Positions 16,035 to 26,257 of a DNA stretch of 35,294 nucleotides are shown piece after piece. Source of the stretch: Neptuniibacter sp. UBA6509. GTDB taxonomy: Bacteria; Pseudomonadota; Gammaproteobacteria; Pseudomonadales; Balneatricaceae. The stretch covers positions 1 to 35,294 of the forward strand of contig DJLT01000081.1 of the NCBI GenBank assembly GCA_002435145.1. Direction: 5' to 3'. Under the pieces are notes generated by a model, which was not told where the DNA came from, did no database searches, and saw nothing but the letters and a program-made list of their open reading frames with translations. Both the position numbers and the translations under genes were made by a program. Position 1 is the stretch's first letter, and the number at the start of each line of letters is the position of its first letter.

Positions 16035-17351
16035 ATGCGTGCTTTATCTTTTTTTATTGTGGTGATCAGTGCCACCTTTACCTTATCTGTTAATGCGAGT
16101 CTTAGCCTCGATACAGCGGTACAGGATGCTCTTGATAATGATCACTGGGTGTTAAGTAATCGTTACTCTGAGAACGCAATGCGAGCGGATGCGATTGCCA
16201 GTGGTGAATTACCTGATCCCAAAATGCGGGTTGCGTTAGCGAATCTGCCGATCGATAGCTTCGATTTTAATCAAGAAAATATGACCCAACTGCAGTTGGG
16301 TCTTTCCCAGCAGTTCCCGCGGGGTAATAGTTTAGAGGTTCGGCAGCAGCAGTTGAATCTCATGGCTGATCTGAAACCTTTGGAACGTCAAAATCGAAGG
16401 GCTCTCATAAAAAAACAGGTGAGCCAGCTCTGGTTGCAGCTGCACCAAACCCAAGAGCAGTTGGTATTACTCAAACGCTACCGTTATATCTTTGATGAAC
16501 TGATAGCGGTCAGTCGAGGTAATTATCGAAGCGGAAAGATTCAGCGTTTTGAGCTGCTTGATGCAGAGCTACAGCTGACCCGTTTTGATGATCGCGTAGC
16601 GGCGCTCATTCAGCGAAAAGCACAACTCAAACGTGGCTTATCAGAATGGCTGTCAGCGGAAAGCCAAACTTTATCAGATCAGCTACCGACATCGCTTCCA
16701 GAGCTCGCGTTTTTACTATCTATCGCTGAATTAGAGCAGGATCACCTGCTTAATCATGCTCTGCTAAATCATCCCGTCTTACGTCAGGTCGATCAAACGA
16801 TAGCGATTCGAGAAAAAGGGATCGAGCTTGCCGACGAAGCATATAAACCTGGATTCAAGGTCGATGCTAATTATGGTTATCGGGATGAGATGGAAAGTGG
16901 TGTAAACCGAGATGATTTTTTCAGCATGTCGGTCACATTTGATCTGCCTATTTTTCCTGAAAAGCGCCAGGACGCAAAGCGTAATGCTGCAATTAATCAA
17001 CGTGAAGCAGCGAAAGAGCAGCGCTTGTTAAAGCTACGTTCGTTTAAGGCTCAGCTTGAAGCAGAGCTAGCCGATCTTAATGGCATTAATCAGCGGATTA
17101 AGATCTACGATCAGCAATTTTTACATAAATTAAGCCATAAACGTAAAGCTGCGATAAAAGCTTATAGCTCCGCAGATGCTGGCTATAAGGATGTTTCGGC
17201 TGCTGCGATGAGTGAATTAGAAACCAAGTTAGTACACATAGAGCTTCTTCATCGTAGAGCTTTAACAGAGATTAAAATTAACTATTTATTGTCCGGGCTC
17301 GACACTCAAATACAGTCGGCATCACACAGTGTTCAGCAGGAGTATAAGTAA
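16035..17351 (+). CDS. TolC/CusC-type outer-membrane efflux protein
   Basis: The outer-membrane channel of the copper/silver efflux system is 438 residues when started at the ATG at 16035. That start is preferred to an in-frame one at 15981, because GAGAG lies upstream and a proper signal peptide then begins the protein (MRALSFFIVVISATFTLSVNA). The rest has the TolC-family pattern of two long amphipathic helical repeats, with LQLGLSQQFPRGNSL and VTFDLPIFPEKRQ at corresponding places. There is no lipobox Cys, unlike E. coli CusC. The stop overlaps the start of the adaptor gene by one base (TAATG), so the genes are coupled. Confidence 0.9.
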   Translation: MRALSFFIVVISATFTLSVNASLSLDTAVQDALDNDHWVLSNRYSENAMRADAIASGELPDPKMRVALANLPIDSFDFNQENMTQLQLGLSQQFPRGNSLEVRQQQLNLMADLKPLERQNRRALIKKQVSQLWLQLHQTQEQLVLLKRYRYIFDELIAVSRGNYRSGKIQRFELLDAELQLTRFDDRVAALIQRKAQLKRGLSEWLSAESQTLSDQLPTSLPELAFLLSIAELEQDHLLNHALLNHPVLRQVDQTIAIREKGIELADEAYKPGFKVDANYGYRDEMESGVNRDDFFSMSVTFDLPIFPEKRQDAKRNAAINQREAAKEQRLLKLRSFKAQLEAELADLNGINQRIKIYDQQFLHKLSHKRKAAIKAYSSADAGYKDVSAAAMSELETKLVHIELLHRRALTEIKINYLLSGLDTQIQSASHSVQQEYK

Positions 17352-18889
17352 TGAAAAAGAGTAGTGTGAATACGTTATTGATTAGCTTAGTGCTTTTGAT
17401 TGGCGCTGTAGCTGGATTTTATCTCGCCAAAAGTGACTTAATTTCAACGGCTGAAACGGTAGCCGAAGATAGCGATAAACCGCTCTATTGGGTGGCCCCT
17501 ATGGACGCAAATTATCGTCGGGACCAGCCGGGCTTGTCACCAATGGGAATGGAGCTCGTCCCTGTTTATGCTGAAGATAGCTCGAGTGATAGTTCACCCG
17601 GCACTATCACCATCTCACCTGAAGTAGTAAATAATTTAGGTGTGCGGATAGCGCCTGTTTTATTTAGTCCTTTGCAAAATCAAATAGAAACCGTGGGTTA
17701 TATCTCTTTTGATCAGGAAAAGGTGATAGATATTCACTCTAGGATCTCCGGTTGGGTCGAAACCTTAGCCGTGAATGCCGAGGGTGAATATGTCGAAAAA
17801 GGGGCGCTACTCTATGAGATTTACTCCCCAGAACTTGCGAATGCTCAAGAGGAGTTTATTGCAGCGCTGAAAAGCGGTAATCGCTATTTACGCAGTGCAA
17901 GCCAAAGTAAGTTACAAGCTTTAGGCGTGCAACAAGGTTTTATCGAGCGCTTAAAGGGCATTAAAAAGGTCGTGCAAAATGTTCCTGTGTTTGCCGAGAA
18001 AGCGGGGTATGTAAAAGAACTGAATATACGCCAAGGCATGTATATCAAACCGGCAACAAAACTAATTAGCATGGGGCCTTTAGACCAAGTTTGGGTGACT
18101 GCCGAGTTTTTTGAACGCCAGGCACATCAGGTGAATGTGGGTGATGTTGCTGAAATGACCCTAGACTATCTGCCGGGTAGCGTTTGGCAGGGTAAGGTGG
18201 ATTACATTTACCCCGCATTAGATAAAACAACACGCACATTACAGGTACGTTTGCGCTTTGATAACCCCGAACTGTTATTGAAACCTGATATGTTCGCGCG
18301 TCTTTCTGTAAGCACTCAACCCTCGAAACCAATGCTGAATATACCTACATCCGCGCTGATCAGCACGGGTTCTCAAAAACGTGTTGTTCTCTCATTGGGA
18401 GATGGACGCTATAAATCTGTTGCTGTGACTGTAGGTAAAAGTACAGGTACAGGTTCTGCTGATAGAACAGCCATTTTAACAGGGATATACCCGGAAGACT
18501 GGGTTGTCACATCTGCACAGTTTTTGTTGGACTCTGAATCCAGCATCAGTTCTGATTTTATGCGCATGACACCTCCAATGATGGGTGTTGTTGAGGAGGT
18601 TTGGGTTGCTGCGATGGTCATGGAGGTGGATGTTGATAAGCGCTTAGTCACACTTTCTCATGAAGCGATTCGGGAGTGGCAGCAATCAGCCATGCTGATG
18701 GAGATCCCAGTTTCAGAGGGTGTGGATATCAACAAGCTCTCTCAGGGCGATGTAATACAAGTGTTATTGAATGGGGGAAATATGAGCAACTTAGTGGTTG
18801 CTGATTATATTCTTCCCCGTCCTAAAGCGCCTCGAGCGAATACCCCTCAGCTTAATCCCTTTCAAGAGAGCCGTGAGGGACAGTTATGA
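17351..18889 (+). CDS. cusB: CusB-like RND periplasmic adaptor with C-terminal CusF-like domain
   Basis: The 512-residue membrane-fusion protein joins the RND pump to the outer-membrane channel. After an N-terminal anchor (about 8-25) comes a CusB-type metal-binding motif, [25 protein letters not shown], here described by its Met51, Met65 and Met67, which match the copper-binding methionines of CusB. Lipoyl, hairpin and beta-barrel regions follow. The last 90 residues form an extra domain resembling the copper chaperone CusF. Its [12 protein letters not shown]...AMLMEI stretch keeps the His and the two Met of the CusF site at the same spacing, while the Trp is two residues nearer the His than in E. 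coli CusF. The stop overlaps the cusA start by four bases. Confidence 0.92.
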   Translation: MKKSSVNTLLISLVLLIGAVAGFYLAKSDLISTAETVAEDSDKPLYWVAPMDANYRRDQPGLSPMGMELVPVYAEDSSSDSSPGTITISPEVVNNLGVRIAPVLFSPLQNQIETVGYISFDQEKVIDIHSRISGWVETLAVNAEGEYVEKGALLYEIYSPELANAQEEFIAALKSGNRYLRSASQSKLQALGVQQGFIERLKGIKKVVQNVPVFAEKAGYVKELNIRQGMYIKPATKLISMGPLDQVWVTAEFFERQAHQVNVGDVAEMTLDYLPGSVWQGKVDYIYPALDKTTRTLQVRLRFDNPELLLKPDMFARLSVSTQPSKPMLNIPTSALISTGSQKRVVLSLGDGRYKSVAVTVGKSTGTGSADRTAILTGIYPEDWVVTSAQFLLDSESSISSDFMRMTPPMMGVVEEVWVAAMVMEVDVDKRLVTLSHEAIREWQQSAMLMEIPVSEGVDINKLSQGDVIQVLLNGGNMSNLVVADYILPRPKAPRANTPQLNPFQESREGQL

Positions 18890-21800
18890 TTAAGGCGCTG
18901 ATTTTTTGGTCAATTAAGAATCGATTTTTTGTCCTTTTAGCAACCTTGCTTTTAATTGGCTGGGGCGCATTTGCGGTTAAAAACACCCCTATTGATGCCA
19001 TCCCTGATCTGTCAGATGTACAGGTTATTATTAAAACCAATTACCCGGGGCAAGCACCGCAGGTGGTTGAGGATCAAGTAACTTATCCACTGACCACCGC
19101 CATGCTCTCTGTTCCTGGGGCTAAAACCGTACGTGGGTTCTCCTTTTTTGGTGATTCTTATGTTTATGTGATTTTTGAAGAGGGTACGGATATCTATTGG
19201 GCACGTAGTCGTGTCTTGGAATATCTCAGTCAGGTGGCTTCAAAATTACCTGCTGATGCAAAACCTCAGCTTGGTCCTGATGCAACGGGGGTTGGTTGGG
19301 TATATCTGTATGCGCTGGTGGATAGAACCGGGCAGCATGATCTGTCGCAATTAAGAAGCATCCAAGATTGGTTCTTAAAGTATGAATTACAAACAGTACC
19401 GGGTGTATCAGAAGTAGCGCCTATTGGCGGAATGGTTAAACAATATCAGGTCAAAGTCGATCCGGATAAATTGCGTGCTTTTGACATTCCACTGAGTCAT
19501 ATAAACAGAGCGATAAAACGGGCAAATCAGGAAAGTGGTGCGTCTGTTATTGAGATGGCTGAAGCTGAGTATATGGTCCGTGCGAGCGGTTATCTTGATG
19601 GTATTGAAGCGATTGAGGCCATCCCCTTAGGGGCCAACCTTAATGGCACGCCCATTTTGCTTAAAGATCTCGCAGAAGTTGTTGTTGGGCCTCAGATGCG
19701 TCGCGGTATTGCAGAACTCGACGGCGAAGGGGAAGTTGTCGGCGGTGTGGTCGTTATGCGTTTTGGTGAAAATGCACAAACCACCATTGCCAATGTAAAA
19801 GCGAAACTTGAAGAGCTAAAACGAAGCTTGCCGGAAGGGGTCGAAGTCGTCACGGTGTATGACCGTTCTGGACTGATCGAAAGTGCGGTTAACAACCTTT
19901 TAGAAAAACTGCTTGAAGAGTTTATAGTCGTCATTATCGTGTGTGCGCTGTTCCTATTTCATTTCCGCTCCTCCTTAGTGGTGATTGTGAGCCTGCCGGT
20001 AGGTATCTTGGTCGCGTTTATTGTGATGTATCACCAAGGCATCAATGCCAACATCATGTCACTAGGTGGTATAGCAATCGCTATTGGCGCAATGGTCGAT
20101 GGCGCCATTGTGATGGTCGAGAATGTTCATAAGCATATTGAGCGTACACCGTTAACGCCACAGAACCGTTGGCAGGTGATTGGTGAGGCCTCTGCGGAAG
20201 TAGGCCCAGCGCTTTTCTTCAGCTTATTGATCATCACCATGAGCTTTTTGCCAGTGTTTACCTTAGAAGCGCAAGAGGGAAAAATGTTTTCCCCGTTAGC
20301 CTTCACTAAAACTTATGCAATGGCCGCTGCCGCAGGGCTCGCCGTCACTTTAGTGCCGGTGCTCATGGGTTACTGTATTCGCGGGAAAATACTGTCGGAG
20401 CATAAAAAACCGATAAACCGTCTGCTACTTGCCTGTTATTCGCAAGGTCCTGAACTGGCCGAAAGTAACGGTCACCCTTGCTTTAATGATCACCGCGTTA
20501 GGTTTCTGGCCATTGGATAAGATTGGCAGTGAGTTTATACCTCCTTTAGATGAAGGGGACCTCATGTATATGCCAACGACCTATCCGGGGATCTCTATAG
20601 GTAAAGCAAGGGAGTTACTTCAGCAAACGGATAAGTTAATCCGTACAGTACCTGAGGTAGAGCGCGTATTTGGAAAAATTGGCCGTGCTGAAACCGCGAC
20701 AGACCCCGCACCGTTAACCATGATCGAAACCTTCATTACCTTGAAGCCTAAAGATCAATGGCGCGAAGGAATGACGACGAAAAAGCTCACCCAAGAGCTG
20801 GATCGATTGGTGAAATTTCCCGGCCTAACAAACGCATGGGTCATGCCGATCAAAACCCGCATTGATATGTTAGCCACAGGCATTAAAACACCTGTCGGCT
20901 TAAAGGTGGCAGGGCCTGATCTGAGTGTTATTCAGGGCATCGGTCAGCAACTTGAACAAGTGCTTACGCAAGTGGAGGGTACAGCATCGGTTTATTCAGA
21001 GCGGGTTGCGGGTGGTCGTTATATCAAAGTTGATATTCAGCGGGAAAAAGCTGCACGCTACGGCTTAAATATTGCGGATGTACAAACGGTAGTCACCAGC
21101 GCAATCGGAGGTATGAATGTCTCTGAAACCGTTGAAGGCCTAGAACGTTACCCTATTAATGTGCGCTATCCACAAGCGTACCGTAACTCAGTGGATGGGC
21201 TCCGCTTGCTGCCGATAATAACGCCCAGTGGTGCACGCATAGCCTTAGCCGATGTCGCGCATATCTTTATTGAAGATGGGCCTCCGGGTATTAAAAGTGA
21301 AAATGCGAGGCCCAATGGATGGACCTATGTGGATATCCAAGGGCGCGATTTAGGCAGTTATGTGGCTGATGCTCAAAAAATCGTTGCCGAGAATGTGGAT
21401 CTACCACCGGGGTATTCGATCAACTGGTCAGGGCAGTATGAGTACCTATTAAGAGCAAAAGAGCGTTTGAGCTATGTGGTCCCGTTTACCTTAGTGATTA
21501 TTCTGTTTTTACTCTATTTAAGCTTTAGGCGTTTTGCAGAAGTCGCCATTATTATGGGAACGCTACCTTTAGCCCTAATTGGTGGCATCTGGATGTTATA
21601 CCTAAACGGATTTAACTTCTCTGTTGCCGTAGGTGTGGGTTTTATAGCGCTTGCAGGGGTTTCGGTAGAAATAGGCGTCATCATGCTTGTTTACCTTAAT
21701 CAGGCGTATGATGCGCTCTACCGACAAAACAATGGCCAGTTAACCCGCGAAGATCTGCATACCGCGATTGTTAATGGGGCCGGTATGCGAGTACGCCCGG

Positions 21801-21988
21801 TGATGATGACGGTAGCGACGGTTATCGTTGGCTTGATCCCTATTATGTATGGTGATGGAACCGGTTCTGAAATCATGCAACGCGTTGCCGCGCCAATGAT
21901 CGGAGGCATGGTTAGCGCCGTGGTGCTAACGTTGGTCTTAGTCCCGGCGGTTTATTACCTATGGCGTAAAAAGCAGCATGGAATTTAG
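18886..21988 (+). pseudogene. cusA: cusA, heavy-metal RND pump, broken by a frameshift
   Basis: CusA exports Cu(I)/Ag(I) across both membranes. Here the reading frame breaks near 20440: residues 1-517 run from the ATG at 18886 to about ACYS, and the rest continues in another frame from about 20432 ([11 protein letters not shown]) to TAA at 21986-21988. Together they give a full-length, about 1030-residue HME-RND protein. The first part has [20 protein letters not shown] (transmembrane helix with the proton-relay Asp). The second keeps methionines in GDLMYMPTTYPG, RIDMLATGIKTP and IGGMNVSETVEG, the region of the metal triad. Aligned to E. coli CusA as I recall it, one residue plus a frame are missing, equal to an 11-base deletion. 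As given, the pump is probably not made whole. Confidence 0.88.
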
Positions 21989-22022
21989 GTTTGCGTAGCA
22001 GGGTAAAAGGCTAAAAGGCTAT

Positions 22023-22036
22023 ACCCCGTAAGGGGT
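22023..22036 (+). terminator. Short hairpin after cusA
   Basis: ACCCC-GTAA-GGGGT lies 34 bases after the cusA stop and is followed by CTTATTTCTTTC, a broken T tract. It is a weak terminator candidate for the copper operon. Confidence 0.4.
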
Positions 22037-22052
22037 CTTATTTCTTTCTAGA

Positions 22053-22088
22053 GCAAGTCACCGGTAAATCTGTTTATCGATGACTTGC
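22053..22088. repeat. 36-base two-part hairpin between convergent genes
   Basis: Outer arms GCAAGTCA (22053-22060) and TGACTTGC (22081-22088) pair fully. Inside, GGTAAA (22063-22068) pairs with TTTATC (22073-22078) around a TCTG loop, with a 2x2 internal loop between. No T tract follows on either strand. It lies between cusA and the convergent diguanylate cyclase gene. Confidence 0.75.
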
Positions 22089-22153
22089 GTGTCTGGTTGT
22101 TATCTTCGTGCAAGGGCGTAAATGAGGAACCGTATCTATTTCTTTCTATGGGC

Positions 22154-24145
22154 TTAAAGGTGAGAGAAGTGATAACGGTTTTTGCCTTTTTCTTTAGCTT
22201 CGAGCATGAGTAGGTCGGCTGCTTTTAATAGATCATCGCGGCTCTCATGGTGATCTCGAGTGACGACGATGCCGATACTCACACCTAAATGATATTGCTG
22301 ATCACCAATATGAAGAGATTCGTTCAATTTATTAATAATCCGTTGTGCTATTTCTTCTAAGTGCTGTTGGCTTTCGGGGTTATGAATCAAAATGACAAAT
22401 TCATCACCACCTATACGAGCTAAGATATCAACACTACGAAGCATCTGACTTAAGCGTTGGCTGACATGTTTTAATGCTTGGTCGCCTGCTTCATGGCCAA
22501 AACGGTCATTGATAGGTTTAAAGTTATCAAGATCAAGGTAAAGAATAGCGAGTTGCTCTTTAGATAACTGTATACGCTTAAGCGTACTATCTAGCCGCTG
22601 CATCAAGGTTCTTCGGTTATATAACCCCGTCAGAGGGTCATGTTCGGCCATGTGTTTTACTTTACTCTCTGCGCTGTTCCGTTTGAGCTGTGAGCGGGCG
22701 TATAAATAGGTACCTACACCTGACACGACAATAAGTAGCACACTGAAAACTAACATCAGCTTGAGACGGTGATGGCTGCTTAAAGCAATTGTTTCTGGTT
22801 TTATATGAGTGATTAAAATCCATTCCGGCCAGCCAGCACTGTGCTGTTCAAATTGCTCTATACGGGGTTCTTGATTGAGTTGAACTCGATGGTAAATATA
22901 GTAACCATCTTCCTGTTTCAGTGAACCTGAATTCTGTGTAGAAAGTGCCTGCCAGAGTTCTGGATTCAGTTTAGATAGGGGAGGCTGGGTACTATTTGGG
23001 TACATGAAGGACCAGAGTTTGTCTTTATCTTCACCATGTATCCAAAAACCTTGTTGATTTAACATCATTATTTGACCCTGGCTAAGGGACTGGGCATCCT
23101 CTAAATGTTGGATTAAATGGCTAGCATTGAGGTTAATGATGATCAGCCCTAGCAACTGACTTAGGCTGTTTTTTACAGGTGTGGCTATACGAGTTATTGG
23201 CTTGAAAGGAATCTCAATTTCACCATGTTCTACATTTAGATCTAGTGGTGAAATATACACCTTTCCGTGATTTAAACGCCCAGTTTCAGGGACATAATAA
23301 CGGTCTTGTTTATTTTGCAGTTCCTCTTGCGGCACGATCTCAATTTGGTATTCACCTTTATTGATACGTACTTGTTCTAAGCCTTGGTGGTCTATGAAAC
23401 GGATCTGATCGTAGCTGTGTTTGATATCGACGATATTTTTGAATTCAAGCTCTACCTCTTCAGTAGCGGTCAGATTGCCAGCTAAATGCCTAACAAAATC
23501 GGGTTGAGAGGCTAAGGTCCGTGTGTCTAATACAGCTTCAGCGATACGGTAGCTTAATGCTTTGTCTATCAGTACGAGTTGCTCCGCTTCATTTTGGATC
23601 ATTTTATCTTCTACATCTGCGGATTGCGTTTGATGTACATTGATCAGAAATAGAATCAGTAGAGTGACCCCAAATAGATATGAAGTGCTATAACGCACCT
23701 CTAGTCTATTTAGAAAACGTATCATTGAATTAGCAGCAGGTTTAAAAACGTAGATATAGATAGCTAAAGAGCTAATGCTGGCAAAAGCGAAGGTTTTTAA
23801 ATCAATAAAAGGAATAAGGTCCCACCCTAATAATCCAGTAATTGATTGCAAAAGTGTGAGCGACAACACTATGCCAAAAACACTGACGCCTACTTGTAAA
23901 TATAGCCATTCACGTACTTTTTCAGACGGTCTAATCTGGCGAGAAACGATCATGATAAAACGTAAGATTAGGAGTGAGGTAAGGGCTAGAATAGATGCAT
24001 TGGTGATGGCTTCAAACCAATAAAATTCGGCTTTTAAATTGAGCGCTGAAATAAGATGAGAGCTAATGCTGTCGGTTATTAGCAGAGAAAAAAATAGAAT
24101 GAAAACCGGCATGATCAGTATAAAACTCAAAAAAATGGGGAGCAA
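22154..24145 (-). CDS. Membrane diguanylate cyclase with periplasmic Cache-like sensor
   Basis: The 663-residue frame begins at TTG (24145) with no clear ribosome site; an ATG 11 codons further (24112) is an equally possible start. The first 170 residues hold about five membrane helices. A periplasmic region (about 175-455) resembles a double-Cache sensor with its long helix, FIDHQGLEQVRIN and MLNQQGFWI strands. A helix (about 461-482) and the GGDEF domain (about 495-663) follow. The active site GGDEF (579-583) is intact, and an RxxD inhibitory site (RSVD, 570-573) precedes it by five residues, so product-inhibited c-di-GMP synthesis is expected. It is convergent with the copper operon and divergent from another cyclase. 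Confidence 0.9.
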   Translation of the reverse strand: MLPIFLSFILIMPVFILFFSLLITDSISSHLISALNLKAEFYWFEAITNASILALTSLLILRFIMIVSRQIRPSEKVREWLYLQVGVSVFGIVLSLTLLQSITGLLGWDLIPFIDLKTFAFASISSLAIYIYVFKPAANSMIRFLNRLEVRYSTSYLFGVTLLILFLINVHQTQSADVEDKMIQNEAEQLVLIDKALSYRIAEAVLDTRTLASQPDFVRHLAGNLTATEEVELEFKNIVDIKHSYDQIRFIDHQGLEQVRINKGEYQIEIVPQEELQNKQDRYYVPETGRLNHGKVYISPLDLNVEHGEIEIPFKPITRIATPVKNSLSQLLGLIIINLNASHLIQHLEDAQSLSQGQIMMLNQQGFWIHGEDKDKLWSFMYPNSTQPPLSKLNPELWQALSTQNSGSLKQEDGYYIYHRVQLNQEPRIEQFEQHSAGWPEWILITHIKPETIALSSHHRLKLMLVFSVLLIVVSGVGTYLYARSQLKRNSAESKVKHMAEHDPLTGLYNRRTLMQRLDSTLKRIQLSKEQLAILYLDLDNFKPINDRFGHEAGDQALKHVSQRLSQMLRSVDILARIGGDEFVILIHNPESQQHLEEIAQRIINKLNESLHIGDQQYHLGVSIGIVVTRDHHESRDDLLKAADLLMLEAKEKGKNRYHFSHL

Positions 24146-24260
24146 AATATTATTATGTTTATGCCTAAGAATATTACCAAAAGGTCTGATTAAAAACTAG
24201 GCGGGCTGTAAAATGTAAACCTTCAAAGGTTCTATTATCATGCAGGTTAAAGGTTGATTT

Positions 24261-24288
24261 TTGCTAGACTGAGATTAGGCAGTATAAA
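24261..24288 (+). promoter_or_regulatory. Candidate sigma-70 promoter for the plus-strand cyclase
   Basis: TTGCTA (24261-24266) and TATAAA (24283-24288) are 16 bases apart, about 50 bases before the TTG start at 24338. An AACCTT-CA-AAGGTT dyad just upstream (about 24220-24233) could bind a regulator shared with the divergent cyclase. Confidence 0.5.
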
Positions 24289-24337
24289 AAATGTTTTTAG
24301 TTCTCATTAGGTAAATAGAGTCTGAAGTAGGTGCTCA

Positions 24338-25294
24338 TTGAATAAAGTTGAGAATGATCGTTTAATCTGGATCTCTCTTGTCGCAATCGTTGTGTGCCCT
24401 GCGTTGGTTGTCGTTGTGGCTTTATCATTTGAAAGCTTGCGAGCTGACCTCTATGAGGTGGACTTCCTTGATGTTTTTGGGGAGCTACTTCTCTTGATTC
24501 TGGTCCAGTTTTGGATTCTCACTATTGCCTTTGCACAGTTACGTGCTGCCACATATCACTACTTGATTACAGGTTTTTCGATCATTACCTTAGCTAACAC
24601 AGCCGACTTGTTAGATGAGTTTGTCTTAGATGAATTGAGTTTATTGAATTTGTTAGAAAATATAGCGTATCCGCTGGGTATGATGATTACGACAGTCGGT
24701 TTGTTTAAGCTCAGCCGAGATTACAGAAAGCTGATTTCTAAGGTAAACAGGGATAGAGATAGTTGGCGCAATAAAGCTAACCGTGATCAGCTAACGGGTT
24801 TGTTAAATCGTCGTTACTTTTTTGAAGTGATGCCTGATATTGCTAATGCTGATTCGCTGGATAAGGCGGCACCGGCTTTACTCATGCTGGATATAGATCT
24901 ATTTAAATCCGTTAATGATCAATTCGGCCATGACAAGGGGGATAACCTTCTGCGTTCAGTGGGTGAATGTATTAGAAAGTTCTGTCGAAATGAAGATAAA
25001 GGTTTTCGCCTAGGAGGTGAAGAGTTTGGGATTTTGCTTTTGGATGCAGATACCGATGCAGTTCTTGAAGCCGCTGAACGGATTAGGCAACGTATCAGCA
25101 TTATCCAGTTAAAAACCGAGTCGGGTGAACTTGTCTCTAGGACTGTCAGTATTGGTGTAAGTTTTTTAGATAAAAACGATACGCTAGATAGCTGGATGAA
25201 AAAAGCGGACGACGCGCTTTATCAGGCAAAAGACCAAGGTAGAAATAGAGTTATCGTTGCTAAAGCGATCAGTACGCCTTCAATGTTGTCTTGA
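24338..25294 (+). CDS. Membrane diguanylate cyclase (GGEEF)
   Basis: The 318-residue protein starts at TTG with an AGGTG ribosome site five bases upstream; no better start is in frame. The N-terminal 125 residues contain about four membrane helices (10-30, 46-66, 72-90, 105-123) with no named sensor that I recognise. A short coiled segment (SRDYRKLISKVNRDRDSWRNK) and a GGDEF domain (about 140-310) follow. The active site is GGEEF (226-230), a functional variant, with an RxxD inhibitory site (RNED, 217-220) five residues before it. It is divergent from the Cache-GGDEF gene, so two cyclases share one intergenic region of about 190 bases. Confidence 0.92.
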   Translation: MNKVENDRLIWISLVAIVVCPALVVVVALSFESLRADLYEVDFLDVFGELLLLILVQFWILTIAFAQLRAATYHYLITGFSIITLANTADLLDEFVLDELSLLNLLENIAYPLGMMITTVGLFKLSRDYRKLISKVNRDRDSWRNKANRDQLTGLLNRRYFFEVMPDIANADSLDKAAPALLMLDIDLFKSVNDQFGHDKGDNLLRSVGECIRKFCRNEDKGFRLGGEEFGILLLDADTDAVLEAAERIRQRISIIQLKTESGELVSRTVSIGVSFLDKNDTLDSWMKKADDALYQAKDQGRNRVIVAKAISTPSMLS

Positions 25295-25297
25295 ACT

Positions 25298-25336
25298 ATA
25301 CCTTTAAGCTCAATATACCTTATAAGCTTAATATAC
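25298..25336. repeat. Degenerate tandem repeat of about 17-18 bp between convergent genes
   Basis: ATACCTTTAAGCTCAAT (25298-25314) is followed directly by ATACCTTATAAGCTTAAT (25315-25332) and then a partial third copy, ATAC. It lies between the cyclase stop and the LysR gene stop. No hairpin with a T tract is seen here. Confidence 0.6.
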
Positions 25337-25352
25337 ACGTAGAGGCATTCTC

Positions 25353-26252
25353 TTAGCGCTTATCCAATGCTTTCGCTTGTTTGAGCCGCTGTTGTAATAG
25401 TTCACCAAACATCTTCGTGGCAGGTCCTGCGTAATTCCCGTCAGCGTAAATCATAGACAATTGAATATTCTTTTTTCCGCCCGCCGATAAGGGTAGTGCT
25501 TTTAGTAAACCGTTATCAAGTTCATGCTGAATTTTTAATGCGGGGTACCATGCATAACCTAAACCTTGGCATGCAGCGGTTATGGACGTTTGAATATTTG
25601 TCACGGTTAAGCGCTGTTCTGCACCAAGCCAGCCAGAATCTATGTCTCGACTACCTGAATCACTGACTACTATTTGTCGGTGTAAACGGAGATCCTGATA
25701 ATCTAATGAGTGTCTAGTTTTGTGGAGCGGATGTGTAGGGCTCGCTACGGCGATGAATGAAATATCGAGTATAGGGTCACCCATAAAACCTGGCGGGATT
25801 CTTCCCCCAATGACGATATCCGCTTCTTTGCGTAATAGCGCTTCGTCTGTACCACTCAATACGGTCTCTTTAAGTTCAATACGTGTGAGTGGCTTTAGTT
25901 TAGCAAATTGATCAATCACTTCTAGCATAATGGTTTCAGGGAAGAGCGTATCCATGGCAATTCTAACATTGGGTTCCCAACCCTCGGCAAATTGATCTGC
26001 CAGCGCCTCCATCTGTCGTGCTTCTTCAACCAAAATTAAAGCACGGCGATAGAGTGCTTTCCCAACGGCAGTTAAGACCGCTTTGCGCCCCTCAACTTTT
26101 AATACCTGTACGTTAAGTATGTTTTCTAGCTTTTGCACGCCGTAGCTGATTGATGATTGGCTCTTATTCATCGCTTCGGCAGCGGCTGCATAGCCACTGT
26201 TATCTACAATAGCGATCAGTGTTTGCCATTGTTCTAGGGAGACTTTGGGCAT
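25353..26252 (-). CDS. LysR-family transcriptional regulator
   Basis: The 299-residue protein has an N-terminal helix-turn-helix (about residues 3-62: WQTLIAIVDNSGYAAAAEAMNKSQSSISYGVQKLE) and the effector-binding domain typical of the family (about 90-290, with AVASPTHPLH). It is transcribed away from azoR, yqjG and a pirin. The shared 110-base spacer holds two dyads of LysR type, so it probably autoregulates and controls those genes in response to a quinone or electrophile. The ribosome site is weak. The ligand is inferred from the neighbours only. Confidence 0.9.
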   Translation of the reverse strand: MPKVSLEQWQTLIAIVDNSGYAAAAEAMNKSQSSISYGVQKLENILNVQVLKVEGRKAVLTAVGKALYRRALILVEEARQMEALADQFAEGWEPNVRIAMDTLFPETIMLEVIDQFAKLKPLTRIELKETVLSGTDEALLRKEADIVIGGRIPPGFMGDPILDISFIAVASPTHPLHKTRHSLDYQDLRLHRQIVVSDSGSRDIDSGWLGAEQRLTVTNIQTSITAACQGLGYAWYPALKIQHELDNGLLKALPLSAGGKKNIQLSMIYADGNYAGPATKMFGELLQQRLKQAKALDKR

Positions 26253-26257
26253 AATTT

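Noticed and set aside
20429-21988. Second half of cusA as an independent gene from a TTG
   Set aside because: No ribosome site, no signal or first helix bundle of an RND pump, and the peptide continues the upstream frame exactly; it is the 3' part of a frameshifted gene.
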